Assembly: GCA_014706295.1 (NCBI GenBank)
Contig: JACSVZ010000037.1
Span: 4,526,001 to 4,590,000 of the forward strand
Reading direction: 5' to 3'
Length of the DNA stretch: 64,000 nucleotides
Source of the DNA: Lycocorax pyrrhopterus obiensis
Taxonomy: Eukaryota; Chordata; Aves; Passeriformes; Paradisaeidae
The notes under the pieces are model-generated. The model was given only the letters and a program-made list of their open reading frames with translations, was not told the origin of the DNA and did not search any database. The position numbers and the translations under genes were made by a program. Positions 24,480-51,823 of the stretch are shown in pieces; positions within the stretch are counted from its first letter, which is position 1; the number at the start of each line of letters is the position of its first letter.

Positions 24480-25130
24480 AGATGTGGATGCAGGACCTGC
24501 CCTCGGTGCTGCGCTGTTGTTTGGCCCTGCGGCTCCGGAGCGCCCGCTCCGAGCGAGCCGCGTGTGCCTCAGGGACGCCGCCAGTGCGGCAGAGGGTGGC
24601 AGCCGCGTCACGCTCCGGACACTCTGTGCGCTCGGCGGCCCGCACCGATTGCTGCCGCGGCCGCTGCGCTCCCCGCCGGCATCTCCGCGCAGCCCCGGTG
24701 CGTGCGGAGCGGGGGCGCCGGCCCGGCGGGAGCCCAGCGGGGCCGCTGCCGGTGTCCGGGGCGGGGCGGACACGGCGGGCGGGGCGCGGCCCCTCCGCCG
24801 CCCGTGCCCGACGCCCCTTTGCAGGCGGGGCCGGGGCGGTGCCGGAGCGGGGCCGGGCCGGGAGCGCGGGAGCCCCGCAGCCCCCGGGACCCCCCGGCCG
24901 CCAGCGCAGGTGAGCGCCGGGACGGGGACGGGGCGAGGCTGGGGCTGGGGAGCGGGGCCCGGGCGGGGCCGGGGGCTGCGGGGTGCGCGGCCGGCGCTGC
25001 GGGGCCGTCTGCGGCAAATCCCGGCTCTGCTCGGGCGTCCTTAGCGAACAGCGCTGCTGCTTCATAAAGATCGGGGCTTTGCGGAGCCGCCGACCTGCGG
25101 GGTGCGCGGCTGGAGCTGCTCTGGGGGCGC
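24480..25130 (+). promoter_or_regulatory. PIK3CD: CpG-island promoter, probably of PIK3CD
   Basis: This is a sharply bounded CpG-dense block with many GGGGCGGGG Sp1-type boxes (for example around 24750-24785 and 24830-24870) and no TATA box in the expected place. It is the only CpG island between the FOX gene and the PIK3CD coding region, 7 kb upstream of the PIK3CD ATG on the same strand. Long open frames in it on both strands come from GC richness, which depletes stop codons, and are not genes. Confidence 0.6.
24840..24909 (+). other. PIK3CD: Candidate PIK3CD untranslated first exon (3' boundary only)
   Basis: GCGCAG|GTGAGC at 24904-24915 is a consensus donor inside the CpG island. Spliced to the acceptor at 31870 it would give a noncoding leader for PIK3CD, as in mammals, where the first exons are untranslated. 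The start coordinate is nominal: the transcription start cannot be read from sequence. Confidence 0.35.
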
Positions 25131-28100
25131 CCTTGGCGCCGTGTCCCCTGTGCTGGTGGCAGCGCTGGGCTCGGTGTCTGGATGGATGGATGGATGGATG
25201 GATGGATGGATGGATGGCAGGCAGCGGGCTGGCTGTTTTGGCCAGTGACCACTCATCACCTGCCGGCCCACCCCACGGGGTGCTGGTGAGCTCTGGTGCT
25301 GCTGGTGTCTGCCTGGCCTTTAGGGTAGGTTTGGCACATGGCACCTTGTCGCCACGATTGTCACTCCCAGGCTTGGGGAGTGGCAACACCCGGTCATCCA
25401 GACCTTCCCTGGTGTAGGACTTGTGCTGCCTGGCTCAGTTGTTCACAGCCATGTGTGTTTCTGCTGTGGGTTAGCTTTGGATCATGTTTTTGGCAGGGCA
25501 TGAGGGAGTCTTTTAAGAACTCCCAGAAGAGAGTCTCAAACACGGTGCGCTGTATGTGCCTGAGATGGGAACCTGAAAGTTGAATGTCATTATAGAGGTC
25601 ATTAGAAATGCATTACTTATTTTTTGTTTTCATCAACAAGATGGACTCGGGTTTCTGGTATTGTGGAGCAGTTGGGAACAGTTGAAAAAGCCTAATTTCA
25701 GCAACTTCTTTCGTTTATCACAACTTCCTCCAACTCCCAGGCTCTGCCTGTGTTAGCAGTAATAGCAAGAGTGCAAGGATCTCACATCACTTTGCCAGCA
25801 TTTAAGAGTTACAACATCCTTCATGAGTTACAGACTGTACTTGTGCATGTGAGAAAGCTGAAACACGGAGGAGTTCTTTGTTTGATGTTGTGCAGCAAAC
25901 AGTTGTCAGGTTTGGGAATGGAACTTTGCAGTGTTGGTTTTCAAGCTCTTGCTTTAACCACTAAATATACGGTTTCCCACTAGATAGTTCCTCAGGCAAT
26001 TCTGTGAACTTGCCTAAAAGCTGATTGGAAGTTTCCACCAGAGAAAGGTTCTTGAGTCTCCCATCAGATGCTTTTCTCACTCTCTGATGTCTCTCTGCCT
26101 CTCTCTCTGGTGATACTGTTTTACTCCCAGAATGAGGAATGGCTTTACGTCTCTTTTTCTCTTAAGTTGCTTTGCCTGAACTCCTCTTTCCCTCCCTCTG
26201 GCTACTGCTTCTGGGGGGATCTAAGGTTCTGCTGAGCTTGAGTGGTGGTAGATTGCTCTGATGCTTTCCTGGAGCTGGGAGCCCCAAAAACTGTAGCCTG
26301 GTTTTATCACCACATGTACATTCTGCTTTCCTATCTCTTCTCTTGCTGACAACCCCTTTCATCATCAGCCCTGCACACAAACAAGGTTATCCCCTGTTCA
26401 GATCACATTAGTGCAGTTCTGCTTCCATTACTTTTCCCTGTGAGCCTGTTCTGTGGGAGTGTGTGCATGTAAGGTGGGCATTGAACAATCTAAAAGCTCA
26501 AAGGAGTCTTTATTTCATAAAGGAAAGGGCCCAAGCCAAGGGATTCTTTAGCCCCACTGGTTGTTTAAAGCTTGATCCTTGTAGTTTCCACATAGCTAGA
26601 ACACTTCCATGGGAGGTGGGAAAATCCATGGTTCTCCAGTGACATCTTGATGCACAGAAGATGCTGATTTTTGTTAATTAAGTGCTGGTTTTTATCAGTG
26701 CCTCTGGTAGGGAAGAGGATGCTCTGTAGTGTGACAGAGGCCTGAAGAGTTAGGTGTGGGCATTTTCATCCCTTGTCCAGGGAGAGTTCACGGTACATGT
26801 ACATCCATCTAATGGTTTGTGTAAGTAAAAGTCAGATTAATCAGGGGCTTAGAAATCTCTAAGGAAAGGCATTGTCAAAGCAACATAACTGTGTGTCTGG
26901 TATGTAGAGCTGGATGAACAATGAACTGCTGTTGAAAGAATGAGTGAATCAGTGCAGGCAACTGTGTGGCAGGATGGGAGAGATCAATGTACAAAGTGGA
27001 AGCTGATAATAATAAAAAAACTTTATTTGATTTTTATATTTGGTAGAGGTAGAAGTCATAATGATAAACCAAGTAAAGGAAATTTAAATATTTTAAACTA
27101 GCGTTTGAGGAAGATAAAAAGCCAGGCTCTTGATTTTAGGAGTTGTTCAGTGCTTGAATGGTTCTCCACACCTTTCCAAGGGGTCCACAGTGTTTTTCCT
27201 ACCTAGTTCATGAGCTAAGTTTGACCCGTGTGTTGAAGGAGGAACCAGAGACAGAGCTCTGGTGCAGCTCGGGTCTGTACTGAAGGTGCAGCCCTGCCCA
27301 GGACCTGAAGGAGGGCAGTGATGGCCTGATGGCACAGCTGGGACACCGATCCTGTTTTACAGAGGCACTCCCGGAAGCTGGAAAGGAAAGGAAGCACATC
27401 TGTTGGCACAAGAGCAAAGTCTGACCTGTTACTGCCACTTACACCAACGGGAAGCAGCTACAGCGTGGTTTTGCTGTGTGATGAAGTGACTGGCACTGGG
27501 TGTGAGTCTCCAGCAAACCCTGCAAGGGAGGGGCCCTCCCTCCCTCCCTCCAAACTCCCATGTGCAGGCACAGTTTGACATACTTACCTCCTGCAGGATA
27601 TTTCCCAATCTGTCTTGAAGGGCAATTTGTGTGTTAATTTTACTGTCAGTCAACGCTCAAATGACTTGTCTGCAGTGTGGACTTATTTCACCCTGTGACC
27701 CCAACCAAAAAGTCAAGTCCAAGCTTGAAACACTTTCAGAACACACTGAAGTGGCTGTGGAAGCTCAGAGCCGGCTCAGGTCTGCCGAGTGTCCTGATTG
27801 TGTGCTAAAGCCTTGTCAAACACGTGTGTACTTCAAAATTCCCGTGGTCTCCTCCCCCAGCCAAACCCATGCCTGCAGTCTCCCACGCAGCACATCACCT
27901 GTGAGCTCTGCACTGCTCATTTCCTATAAACTCAAGAGGTATTTTGGTAGTCCTGGGGTTTAGTAATTTTGCAATTTGTTTGTGGGTGTTTGAGCTTCCG
28001 TGTCTGTCTGATGCTGCAGCCTTACGGAGGTTTGGAGAACGCTGCTCCATGTGTGATCTTGCTGCTTTTATTTTTTGTTGGTTTTTGCCTTTTCCTCTCC

Positions 28101-31100
28101 AAAGCAGTTGCGTGTTGTAAGCACCAGAGCTGTGGTTGATAAACTTCATAAGAGGAAATTAGTGTTAGTAAGTTTTATGTTGGCTGCTGGCTTGTTAATT
28201 ACTGACTGGGTGGTTTCAGATGTGTCTACTGCACTCTGACACTGCATGAATTTACCTTTCCTCAGGTTCCTCATCTGTGTTCCCTCCTATTACTGATGTC
28301 GTGCCTATATTCTCTACAGGGCATCCAGTAAAATTGAGGGTTTATTTCTGTCCTAGTGCATGGACTCGTCCCACGTGCACATCAGCTCTGCCTCTTTGGA
28401 AAAGATACACATTAATTACCTTCACACTAATTACTGCAAGGGGAAAACCCTAAGGAGGGGAGAGCAGCCTGTAGCTTTCCTGCAGAGTAAAGAATGATGA
28501 ACTGAGGCAAAGGGCACAGGGGAAGTTGTGGACTTGCCTTCATCTAAAAAGTGGAATTTTGTCTCATGATTATTTTCCTCCAGCACTTTTCCTGCCCAAT
28601 GATGAAGAGGTCTGGGCATTGTATGATAGGTTCATTGCATGTGTGACTCTAAGGAAGTGATCAGTACCAATGGATGCATCTTTTCTGATTGCTCCCTAGG
28701 AAATTATTCTGCACTTCAAAATTAATGGGGGACTATGGAGCGATTGTGGAGTTTTTGCTGCTTGTGCTGGTCTGAACCAGAGGCAGGAATCAGTGTGGAA
28801 TGGCTCCGTGTGTATTTCATTCCTAATTTCCTAAGAAAGTCTGTCTTGCACAATTTTTTACTTTCACCTTACAAAAATATTCCACAGAGCAGAAATACCT
28901 GTGACAAGGGGAGTTCACTTGAGTTCTCTGGGAATTGTGTGGAATAGCTTTGTGTTTGGACCCGTGGAAATCTATCCTTGGGCGTGTTCTTGGTGCCTTG
29001 GGGCTTGTGTTGTGTGACAGTGGTGCTTCCCTTCCTCTGGCACGGTCTGAGAAGTCCAAGGCATCGCTTGCTGTGCAGAGTTTGTTTATCTGCAGCCTGA
29101 AAGCAGCAGCTGTGGCGGCCCCACAGCTCGGTGGGCACAGCCCATGGGGAGCAGCAGCTCGTCCCACAGCTGGGCTCTCCCCTGTTTTGTGCCTGGCTGT
29201 GCCTCACACTGTCACAGCCAGCCCTGAGGTTCCCATCCAGCGTGCAGCAAAGGAAAGGAAGGAAAGTTCCCTTTCTCCTTTTGGGAAGAGGCAGCAGCGT
29301 CTACCTGCCTTGCTCCTGAAACCGGTGCTTGAGGGCTGTGGGAGGTGTGGCTGGTGGGAGGAAGAATTGTTATAGCAAGGTGTGGGTGGGGGAATGTGGA
29401 AGTATTCTGGCAAGAAGATGTTTTGGGGTATGTTGCAGCAGGAGGGGTGAGAACCAGCGGTGTCTTACTGTAGAATGTGGGTGACTGCAGCCTGGTGTTG
29501 ATGAGGAGGGTTCTGCGGGGGCCTGGGTACCTGCTGAGGTTGGTTCTGTGGGTTTACATCCCTATAAAACACAAAATTCTGTCTCACCATGGCTTGCCCT
29601 GGCTCTGAGGGATACACAAGTTATACAGGAAACTAATTTGTCGAGTGTAGATTGATTAACTTGAACCTCAGGCTACCAGACCTACAAGTCTGAACCCTAC
29701 CACAGTATGGGATTTCTAACAATAACCTGTCTGCCCACCAGAATGAGAGTCTGAGATGATGCTGAGGCTTTAAAAATGGACAAATTATATTGGAGAATTC
29801 TTTTTTTTTTTTTTTGAAGACTGCTGCAGTGAAAGACAAAGAGTATATCTCAAACAGCTCCAGTAGTGTAAACCCTGCCAAAAAGGAGTAATGCTGCATT
29901 CAGCTATTCACAAGTGGTAAATGACCCAGAGAAAGGGGAATTGTAATTACTTACACACATGAGGTCAAGATAGTGCAAACAAGGTTAGAGCCTGAACTCT
30001 GTTCAGTTTGCCAAGGCAAAGGGGAAGAGGGAAGTCATGTGATGCAGAAGTACCCATCTATGCCGAGCTTGCCACGTGTAAGAACTGTCACACTGCATCA
30101 GATCTGAGCTCCAACAGGTCGAGCATTCTGAATTTAGCAGTAGGAAGGGGAGAGACATGGTAAATGATGTGTTAGAGATGGTGAAAGTCCAGAGCTATTC
30201 TTCTTTTGGTATGTTCACTCCAGGCTTGGTTGGAAAAATCCTGCGTCCTCTAAATCGGGGAGTTTGGAAAGACAGGGTGTTGAGCTTGAACTGACACTGT
30301 AGTGCTCATGGCTTAGACAGGTACTTCATATTCTCTGGGATGTGGTGCCAGATAGAAATCCTCAGCAGAAGCAAGCAGCTCAGCCATTGCTGTGTCTGAC
30401 TCTGCTGGTCGGTAGAGTTGTACTTTGCTGATTTAGGCTGAGGTAGCAGATACACCAGAGACTTGCTGTTTTTATTGTTGATGAGCAGAAAACAAGGCCA
30501 GCTTGTTTTGCTTTATTCAAACTTGTAAACCTTGCCTCCTCCCCCTTTGCTCCCCTCCCTGCTAAGGCCCAGGGGGGGTGGTTTGTGGTCTCTCTATCCG
30601 GTCGCTGGGTGATGCAGCCTGTGTGCTGAGGAAGCAGGACAGATAAAACATAGCTCATATTTCTGGGAATCCTGACCTCACTGCTGACAGGGAAGTGGTG
30701 TGTTCCCAGGACCTGGCAGATAAGATGCTGGGCTCCTTGTGCTGAAGCCCAGGGCTGGCTCGTGAGGAGCTGCCAGCAGGACTTCGTGGTTTGGGAATCA
30801 GCAGCACTTCGCTCAGCTTCTTTCAAAGTCTCTACACCCACAGCTGCAAAGCCGTATTTAAAGTTGTGAATGGGGAAATTTTGTGCTGGTTTCACGGGCT
30901 GAGGGTAAGGGACACAGACTTGCTCAGGGCACGTGCAGGGCTGAGTTTGGAGCCACGGCTGTGGAGCACCTCTTTCTGGGAGCCAGTGCCAACAGTTCCA
31001 GAGTCCCCCAGCACGTGGGGACACCACACTGCCACTTGACATCTGTGCAGGAAACTGGAGGTTTTATTGCTGTAGTATTTTGCTTGGGGGCAAGTGGATG

Positions 31101-31870
31101 GAGACTTTGTTACACGTCTTTGAGAAAGGAAATGTCTGACAGGCTTCTGGTGAATGCCTTTTGTTTCATCCTGTGTCTGAAAACAGCAGTTTGTACCTGA
31201 TAGCATTCAGCTTCTTGTTCTCGTCTTTGCATTTCTTGGATGTACTGAAAATAAATTGCAGCGTCCCGCCAAGGGGTAGGCTGCAGATGGAATCAACAAA
31301 CTTACTCTGATTGCCTCAGCCTTCATTTTTCTGTACTTGTAGAGGGGGGATGTACAGCAGAGTATTATTTGTTTGTGTGTATAAAAATGCATGCGTACTT
31401 GGAACCAGCAACAACTCTTTCTCCCTCTTGCAGACTGGAACTGAGCTCTGGAAAAACAAAGTGGAGCTTGGAGCATGTGGCCTGAGGATTGCCTTACACA
31501 GCCAGGGGTAGGAACTTACTGTTTCTCTTGGCTGCTTGGTCACAGATGAGCTATTGGGACAAGTGTCTTTGTTCTCCAGAGAAGATAATTCTCCTATTTC
31601 TTTGTCAAATGCAGATGTAGATGTTAATCCCGGCCTAGAGGGGATTAAGAGAGGGTTGCATTGAAATAGAAGCAAATGCTGTAGTTACATGTGGCTCAAA
31701 GGCACCGGAGTGGAATTTTTACTAAGGTCCATGTTTTCCTGAGCTATAAGGCTGTGCTGGCCTTCCTTTCTTTGGGTTCTTTTGCACATTAATTTCCTAC
31801 AGAGCCCAGCACAGAACTGAGCAAACAATATGTAGTCAACATCAACAGATTGTTTTCCCTTTTCTTGCAG
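24910..31870 (+). other. PIK3CD: PIK3CD 5'UTR intron (inferred)
   Basis: About 7 kb without a convincing coding exon. It contains the GATG repeat at 25180, a short CCCT repeat at about 27535-27552 and a T run at 29801-29814. A weak candidate untranslated exon at 31434-31507 is listed as a finding. It ends at TTTTCTTGCAG 31860-31870. Confidence 0.45.
25180..25217 (+). repeat. GATG tetranucleotide microsatellite
   Basis: About nine and a half perfect GATG units lie at the downstream edge of the PIK3CD CpG island. In the inferred transcript this falls in the first intron, about 270 bases past the donor. Confidence 0.95.
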
Positions 31871-31893
31871 GTGGTAGCTAAGCAGTGAGCAGG

Positions 31894-47277
<15,384 letters not shown>

Positions 47278-47494
47278 AGCAGGAGCCTGTGCCTGCTCAG
47301 GAGAATGTAACACCCCTGAGTCCAGCACTGACAGACAGGTTCCCAAAGACTGAAGAATGGTGCAGTGTTGAAGATCCCCCACCTCGTTCCCAGAGACCAG
47401 ACATTGCTGCATGACTGAAAAACTGTTGGCCTGTCCTCAGCCACACCACTGTGGCTGCTGTAGATCTTTGGGGGACAAGGGAGAGACGTGAGGC

Positions 47495-47500
47495 AATAAA
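47495..47500 (+). terminator. PIK3CD: Proximal poly(A) signal of PIK3CD
   Basis: AATAAA lies 218 bases past the stop codon. Use of this site would give a very short 3'UTR lacking the AU-rich element. Its downstream GU content is modest. Confidence 0.4.
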
Positions 47501-49202
47501 ACTCCTGCATACAGTAAAGGTAGGTAGAGGTACTGTACCCTTAAGAACTCCTTAAGCTTCAAATACATCTTTCAATGGAAGAGTTGAGGCAGTTGTAACA
47601 TCCCTCCACTGTGCTAATGTCTGTATTTCTATTTTCTTGAAAATTTAGCTGAACAGAGATTCCCCTATGCCTGTAGCCCATCTTCTAAGTCGCCACTATT
47701 ACAGCTTAGAGGCATTAACTTCAGCATGTGGTCACTCTTCCTGCCCTGTGTCGGTGTCCACCATGGTGGGTCAGCTCACAGCACACTGAAGCTGACTTGG
47801 ACAAATGGTTTTACTCTGCCTTGAGACAGGATAAGAACATCCAAGCTGTCATATTGCTTTCTGTCTGCTCCAGAGGCCAAAGTGTTCTGAAAACTGAGCT
47901 GGAACTCAGCTACTGCTGTCTAGAACTGATGGCACAAGAGCAGCTTTGGAGTGGCCACTGGCTCAGGTACTTAACTTTACTTTCCAAAGTTAGGCTTTAG
48001 TTGAGCCTCAAGTAATTCCTGCACCTCTGCATTTATTTTGGTTTCAAACCTGAAAACGCTAAGATTGCATTTTCAAATTAAAGTACTTTTACTGCTTCTT
48101 TTCATAAAAGATGTTAAGCTGTGAGGTCTGTTCTCATTTGGCTCTATTCATACAAACCCTCTTGCCTCTCAAGCACCTGTTGGTAGAAGCAGCACTTCTG
48201 GCATGGAAGACACCTCATTTTAATTTACTCTAACCCTGGGAGAGCCCCTTTTCCTACACTTCCAGATGATACTGTGACTGAAGCACTCAGGCTCTAACAG
48301 CTGCTTTGGTACTAGAGAGAAATACTGCAGGATTTAGAGCTCTGTGCAGGCTGATCAGTGAGAAACAGTCCTGTGCCTCTGCTCCATTTTAGAGAGTAAA
48401 TATTGCTATTTCCTTGCTTATTAAACTAATTTACAGAGCAAAAAGTATGCAAAAAAATCTTGGGCCCTGTGCAAGGTGAGATGCACTGAAACCTGATCAG
48501 GTTCTTGTGGAAGGGAAAGACACTACAATTCCAGAGCTGGAAAAGCAATTCTCTTGCAGTGCCAGAGCCGGGTGTTCAGGATGCTGCAGCAGTGGGACCC
48601 TGCTCTCCTCAGTCCCTCCCAGGTCTCACAGCAGAAATGTCAGGCCCTCAACAGACTTTAGAGCAGTGGCTCCTGTCCTGTCCCTCACTTTGAGAAGTGC
48701 AATAACACAAAGGTTTATCAGTATCAGCAGCAAGAACTGAGCACAGTTTTACAGAGGTTACTTAGTCTGGAAACTTGACTTACCTACAAGCAGTAAAAAT
48801 TCAGTGAGTCATCCTGTGGACCTTCTTCCTTGTACACCCTGGGAGATTATCTTGGATAAATCTCTGACAGCTCTGTTGACTCCAAATTCACAAAGCAGCA
48901 GCTCACCTGATGGTTTTCAGTAAGCTGAATTGTACTAAAGATTGAAACTTAAATAATTTTCAAAAATATTCCATTTCATTACAAGTGGCTTCTCATTTTT
49001 ATAAATATGCTCAGAATGATAGACCTATTTCTATTTATTTAGAGATGTTTCTGTCATTATTTTTTTTTAACTCTGTACAAACTGTTCGTGCTTATTCTGT
49101 TGCCTTGAAAAAAGAAGTATTTTTTTAAGCCAAATTGTGGTTCTGCAAGAAGAGAATGTTTACATGTTTAGCTGTTCAGTTGCTTTAGGTACATGTTTTG
49201 TA

Positions 49203-49208
49203 AATAAA
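49203..49208 (+). terminator. PIK3CD: Distal poly(A) signal of PIK3CD
   Basis: AATAAA is followed 30-50 bases later by the T/GT-rich TCCTTCTGTGCTTGAG. It is the last such hexamer on this strand before the convergent CLSTN1 end. Confidence 0.55.
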
Positions 49209-49364
49209 AAATATCGACAAATTGTACACAAATGCTGCAAAGTCCTTCTGTGCTTGAGAGCAATGACCACACACCCCTCCTACTCCGCCAGCAGAGGCAA
49301 ATTAACACAGTTTATATAACTGGATTCTATTTTGTTCCACTCAGTAAAAAAAAAAAAAAAAAGG

Positions 49365-51628
49365 CAATCAACCTTTAGAACCAGAAATTTATTGTAGCTT
49401 ATAGACTTTCCAAACTGACCTGTTACCAATATACACATCTGAAAAGTTATACCCACAGTGGCTACAAACTGCATCAGGACATTACAACCCCTCAGTATTA
49501 CCATTAAGCCATGATCAGTTTTGGTCTAAAATACAGCAGCTACAGCAACAGTATAGGGAAGGATAAGTCTTCTACACATTAACACAGGACAACTGTCAGA
49601 CATAAGTTAAAAGTTTCCCAGTTTACTTAAAACTAGCAGTTAATTACCATGTAAGTAGTCAAAACCATTTTCCCATTTTAGAAATCTAAAATTTTACATT
49701 AAAAAAAAAACCCAAACCCAACCCCGAAAAACAGTAAGCTCTGGTGTGGTTTCTTTCCCTGCTGCCAGGTCCATCTCTATTGTAAAGGCACTCCTCAGTC
49801 CAGGTTCCCCCAGAACAAACCTCCAATCAATCCCATTAGGTGAGAACAGGGCTGCTCTGGAAATCCAGCTGTACAAACACGGGGATCAACCCCCATCTTT
49901 TATCTCTGTTACTCAGGACCCTTTGTGCCCCCTCTCTGGCCCTTCCCCAGTGCTCCTGGCCCTGGCCTGGCTGTGACGTGGCTGGGCTCTGCGCCCACAC
50001 CCAGGAGCAAAAACGCTGGTGCTTGGCTTACCGTGCTCAGGAGGGAATGCAGTCCCAGGCTCCTGTTACAGGCAAAACAAGTTACTCTTTAATCCACCTC
50101 CATCGAAATCAAGCAGAAATTCATTATTCAGGACTCTGCATCAGACCAAATAAAGTTAAACAACGCTGCCTGACAGAAAAAACAGCGCCCCCCCCCCCAC
50201 CCCCCCCACGTTCGTACCTTCCAGCTACTGCCCTCTGCAATCCCAAATTGGAACTGGGATCAGAAACAACCCAAATCACATGAATTAACATGATTCCCAA
50301 GGTTTTCTGGTTGGATAGTTTATGCTACAGTTTTTCACCAGCAGGAAAACACAATTACTAAGTGTAAACAAAGGCTTAAAACACCGACAATCTGAATTGC
50401 TGTACAAGGGACTGCAGGGGAGGAGCAGGAGTGTTCAGTGGTATCAGCTACACCCCAAACCCTCCCACTGCCAAATCAGAAAAAAATCAACAACGAAAAA
50501 ACCCCAAATCCCTGTCCATGTAGACTGGTAGCCCAGGTGCTCAGGTACCCAGGTCTCACTTCCCAGCTTCAACCAATCCCCTACACCCAACCTGTCTGCA
50601 GTGTGCACAGCCCACACTGGACTCCAGGCACCCTCCCTGGAACTACCAGGAGCTGTGGCAACACCCCACAGCCACAGCACAGAGCTGCCCACCGTCCACG
50701 TAGTGTTATTTCCCCAATAACTTAAAAGCCTTTATGGCAAGCCTTAATTGGAGAAAAAAATAAAATTAAAACCAAACTGTAGTGTACAGGGCAGCCGAAC
50801 CTCTGCAGAGGCTCCTAAAGCCTTTACAACTTCTCACAAGCTTGTCTGTTCCCTCTGCAAAATAAAGGAGATGAAAGAAAAGGAAGGAATTGAAGGAGAG
50901 CGGGTCATGAGCGCACATCGCAGTCAAGGCCAAGACAGAGTTACTGAACATCTACACTAAGAACTGTGCCCGTGCTCCTGCTGCAGTAGGATGAGACTTG
51001 GAATAGTTCATGCTGCATGATTTTTCACTTTAGCATGTTTTAAACCCCAATCCCTGTTTTCACTACCACAAATGACATAATTACATAATTCCAATATATT
51101 TACAAAATATTAAAAAGTCTTGTTAATCTTCTACATATTAACCTCATTCTGCCACTTTACACATGCACTAATTCAGGGAAAAAAATTAAAAGAAATCAAC
51201 AGGCTGAAATGAGCAGCTTTACCCTTTGTCAACAAGCAATCTTTGCATCTTTTAGAAAGAAAAAAAGGAACAAAGCCAAGTTTGTTTCACTGAGCAAAAA
51301 AAGACAGTTCAGAAATTCATGTGCAATGGCTACAGAGCTGTAGAGTCACTTAGCTGAGATGACATGAAGAAAAAAGTGCAAGGTGGTTCCTCACAGAGCG
51401 TAAAAAAAATCCAGTCACTGAGGCATGGCTGAAGGAAGAGGTGCTAACTACAACCCTAAACATCAGGAACTAGCTGACAGAACACAAACACGGGTTGTGT
51501 GGGGGGCTCAATCTACTGGCCAGAATGAATTTTTTTGTTTTAAACACCATGAATCCTTGGTACCAATGGAGTGTGTTACAGTGGAGTCTTCTAGAGCGGG
51601 AACATAAAGACAAAGGGAGCAGCTAGAA
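49365..51628 (-). other. CLSTN1: CLSTN1 3'UTR
   Basis: About 2.26 kb on the minus strand between the CLSTN1 stop and its inferred poly(A) site. It is AT-rich with scattered A/T runs. A C11-A-C8 tract at 50188-50207 reads G8-U-G11 in the transcript and could fold as an RNA G-quadruplex. No coding exon is seen. Confidence 0.6.
49388..49393 (-). terminator. CLSTN1: CLSTN1 poly(A) signal
   Basis: TTTATT on the plus strand is AATAAA on the CLSTN1 strand. About 26-45 bases further along the transcript direction lies a run of T residues (A17 on the plus strand, about 49346-49362), suitable as the U-rich downstream element. Confidence 0.55.
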
Positions 51629-51823
51629 TCAGTAACTGAGGGTAGAGTCATCCCATTCCAGCTGCTGCTGTCTGTTAACATTCTGTTGGTCCTCCTCCTG
51701 CTCTCCCTCTTCCTCCTCACTGCTTTCGGACTCTGCACTAGTGATGTCATCTTCTTCTCCATCTTCACTTTCTTCTTCCTCTTCCTCCTCCTCCTCTTCA
51801 CTGCTGTGTTGATCCTCGTAAGT
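51629..51823 (-). CDS. CLSTN1: CLSTN1 last coding exon: acidic tail and second kinesin-binding motif
   Basis: It begins TYEDQHSS, continues with a run of ten Glu and further acidic/Ser clusters (SEDGEEDDITSAESESSEEEE), and ends RQQQLEWDDSTLSY with stop TGA (plus-strand 51629-51631). WDDS is the second kinesin light chain binding core. The coding GAG/GAA run makes the plus strand a long CTC/TTC-rich tract (51700-51805). The reading frame stays open 105 bases upstream into the intron (see findings). Confidence 0.96.
   Translation of the reverse strand, partial: TYEDQHSSEEEEEEEEEESEDGEEDDITSAESESSEEEEGEQEEDQQNVNRQQQLEWDDSTLSY

Larger units (their letters stand above)
47278..49230 (+). other. 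PIK3CD: PIK3CD 3'UTR
   Basis: Noncoding sequence from the stop to the distal AATAAA, about 1.95 kb, AT-rich toward its end. It carries overlapping AUUUA pentamers (ATTTATTTA, 49033-49041), a candidate AU-rich instability element. Short open frames here are not conserved proteins as far as I can tell. Confidence 0.6.

Noticed and set aside
24406..25389. Long open frames on both strands (up to 327 codons) across the PIK3CD CpG island
   Set aside because: Arg/Ala/Pro/Gly-rich low-complexity translations from CpG-dense DNA, with no domain and strong promoter features instead.
30380..31042. A 220-codon minus-strand open frame in the PIK3CD leader intron
   Set aside because: Composition looks random, no motif or family resemblance, and no promoter or poly(A) context on that strand.
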